Shown here piece after piece: positions 4,378 to 5,643 of a stretch of 5,643 nt of DNA. The stretch's first letter is position 1. Each line of letters opens with the position of its first letter. The notes below the pieces were generated by a model. That model did not search any database. It saw nothing but the letters and a program-made list of their open reading frames with translations, and was not told the origin of the DNA. The stretch is from Thermoplasmata archaeon (GTDB taxonomy: Archaea; Thermoplasmatota; Thermoplasmata; JAGHBH01): the NCBI GenBank assembly GCA_021161085.1, contig JAGHBH010000087.1, positions 1 through 5,643 on the forward strand. Direction: 5' to 3'. The translations under genes and the position numbers were made by a program.

Positions 4378-5643
4378 ATGAAAGGTGTGTCAAGGACCTC
4401 GCACGGCGTCTCCCGTGTCTTCGCAGTGCTCCTGCTGGCCTGCCTCATGGCGGCCCCCCTTGTCCAGGGTGTCATGTCAGCGTCTCCAGAGGACAGCACT
4501 ACATCTCTCGGCCCCGGGGACACACGGGGAGATTACCCGCTGGGCTACACCCACCGGCCGCTCGTATCCATGTTCACCTCGCTGAGCTGTCCGCCGTGCA
4601 TGGCCAACGCCGACCCGGCCTACACCCAGTACTGGAACGAGTACGGATACATGGAGGGCCAGCCCGTCAATCTCATAGTCTTTCACCTCCATGCCGGTGG
4701 GGCCAAGGACGATCCTCTCTATACGGAAGAGGGAAGCCAGTGGGCGGACCACCAGAACATCATCGGAACCCCCACCATCTTGGTCGATGGCGGATACAGG
4801 GAGCCGGACCCCAGCTACGAGGACATAAAGTCCGCGGTGGAGGATGCGGGAAACCGCGAGGGAGTCCTCGGCCCCCGGGGTGAGGACTTCAAGGTGGTGG
4901 AGGTGAGGACGTGGTCCCAGTACAACGGCGACTCGTTCACCGTCAAGGTCTGGGTGCACTACGTGGAGAAGCAGGGCGGCCGAATCATCGACATGAACAG
5001 TGACCTCAACGCCCTCATCAACGTGGCCATGGTGGAGGACCTTGTGGACGCCTACAGTTCGGATCTGGAGGAGAACGTCACCTGCTACAACGTCTTCCGG
5101 GGGTTCGCCGCCCAGGAGGATGTGACCCTATCCAAGGGAGACGAGTGGACCCAGGAGTACACATGGCAGATACCGGAACTGGACCCGGAGGTGGACAACG
5201 TCGTGCCCATAGACCCCTTCAACGTCTTTCCCGTGGTGGTGGTCTATGACAAGGACGACACCACGTCCGGCGGGGCCAACGGCTGGCCAGGTGCCACCCG
5301 GTGCGTGAACTCCGCCACCCCCAGGTCCACGATGTACGACATGGGCACGGTCCCCCCGGAAGTCGAGAACGTCTCGGCCGTGGGAGACGGGGGAGGCAGT
5401 CTGGTGGAGGTCTCCTTCTCTTCCCCGGTGGCCAAATCCTTCCTCTTCTACAACACCGTGTCCGAGGACTACAATGGCACGTGGAAGAACGTGGAGATGA
5501 ACGTCTCGGAGGACGGGCTCTCCGCCTCGGTCCGGGTGCCCGTGGAGGGAAAGATATTCTACAGGGTGCTGGCATACGACGGTGAGATGAGCGAGATAAA
5601 GACCGACGCCAGTGCCGTGGTGCCCGGTGGGGCCGTCCGCTCC
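4378..5643 (+). CDS. Exported thioredoxin-fold protein with CPPC site, 3' truncated by window end
   Basis: The frame stays open for 422 codons to the end of the window, so the C-terminus is missing. Residues 1-31 look like a Sec signal: basic N-terminus to R13, then a hydrophobic stretch at 14-28 (VFAVLLLACLMAAPL). Cleavage is possible after VQG (31) or MSA (35). The next domain (about 58-155) resembles a thioredoxin fold: strand PLVSMFTSLS, then CPPC (C71, C74) at a helix start, then GTPTILVDG (130-138) with the expected cis-proline P132. It resembles Omp28-like or other secreted thiol-disulfide proteins. Residues about 165-320 and 325-415 look beta-rich, the last perhaps an Ig- or fibronectin-III-like module. 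N-glycosylation sequons occur at N233, N331, N366 and N375, and further cysteines at C236 and C310. The likely location is the cell surface or outside; redox activity is inferred from CPPC plus cis-Pro. A C-terminal anchor, if any, lies beyond the window. I do not recognise a named gene. Confidence 0.85.
   Translation, partial: MKGVSRTSHGVSRVFAVLLLACLMAAPLVQGVMSASPEDSTTSLGPGDTRGDYPLGYTHRPLVSMFTSLSCPPCMANADPAYTQYWNEYGYMEGQPVNLIVFHLHAGGAKDDPLYTEEGSQWADHQNIIGTPTILVDGGYREPDPSYEDIKSAVEDAGNREGVLGPRGEDFKVVEVRTWSQYNGDSFTVKVWVHYVEKQGGRIIDMNSDLNALINVAMVEDLVDAYSSDLEENVTCYNVFRGFAAQEDVTLSKGDEWTQEYTWQIPELDPEVDNVVPIDPFNVFPVVVVYDKDDTTSGGANGWPGATRCVNSATPRSTMYDMGTVPPEVENVSAVGDGGGSLVEVSFSSPVAKSFLFYNTVSEDYNGTWKNVEMNVSEDGLSASVRVPVEGKIFYRVLAYDGEMSEIKTDASAVVPGGAVRS

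Noticed and set aside
4435..4446. Possible lipobox (LLAC, with C22) in the signal region of the exported protein
   Set aside because: Cleavage before C22 would leave ten more mostly hydrophobic residues at the mature N-terminus and falls inside the hydrophobic core. An ordinary signal peptide fits better.
4368..4883. Plus-strand frame of 171 codons overlapping the exported-protein gene
   Set aside because: Its product is rich in Pro, Gly, His and Arg without motifs. The frame starting at 4378 has a signal peptide, CPPC and a perfect ribosome-binding site, and stays open to the window end.
1..5643. tRNA, rRNA, CRISPR array, insertion sequence or transposase
   Set aside because: I looked for tRNA arm patterns, regularly spaced repeats and transposase motifs and saw none. 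Nearly all of the window is covered by well-supported genes.

Overview
The window reads as chromosomal DNA of a moderately GC-rich archaeon, probably a euryarchaeote and possibly of the Thermoplasmata side. The grounds are an archaeal DUF131-type membrane protein, a PurD of archaeal motif style, an eIF2B-like protein of R15P-isomerase/aIF2B type, ribosome-binding sites of the GGTG/GAGGTGAT kind, BRE/TATA-like boxes upstream of genes, and heavy use of AGG and ATA codons. The lineage is an inference from these features; no rRNA or other marker gene is present.

Layout. (1) Positions 1-231 hold the 3' end of a plus-strand gene for a small DUF131-like membrane protein. (2) After a short intergenic stretch with a good BRE/TATA candidate, two tightly coupled plus-strand genes follow: an AAA/ABC-type ATPase of the OLD/AAA15 kind (308-1390) and, starting on the next base after its stop, a 156-residue protein with a Toprim-like acidic motif set (1391-1861). 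(3) Converging on these with only 8 bases between the stops is a minus-strand operon: purD (4179 to 2860), then an eIF2B alpha/beta/delta-family protein (2847 to 1870). (4) A divergent intergenic region (4180-4377) holds a 21-bp inverted repeat centred on a TATA-like core. (5) From 4378 a plus-strand gene runs off the window end; it encodes an exported protein with a CPPC thioredoxin-like domain and beta-rich downstream regions.

Working together. PurD performs the second step of de novo purine synthesis. Its operon partner belongs to a family that binds phosphorylated ribose, but its residue at the usual catalytic cysteine position is serine, so simple assignment as ribose-1,5-bisphosphate isomerase is doubtful. 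The ATPase plus Toprim-like pair looks like an OLD nuclease split into two genes, the same general architecture as the PARIS (AriA/AriB) phage defence system but with a much smaller second protein. Its ATPase gene is partly AT-rich compared with the purD operon, which fits an acquired accessory module. This pair is the best candidate here for an under-described system.

I see no tRNA, rRNA, CRISPR array, insertion sequence or transposase. No gene-free stretch exceeds 300 bases.
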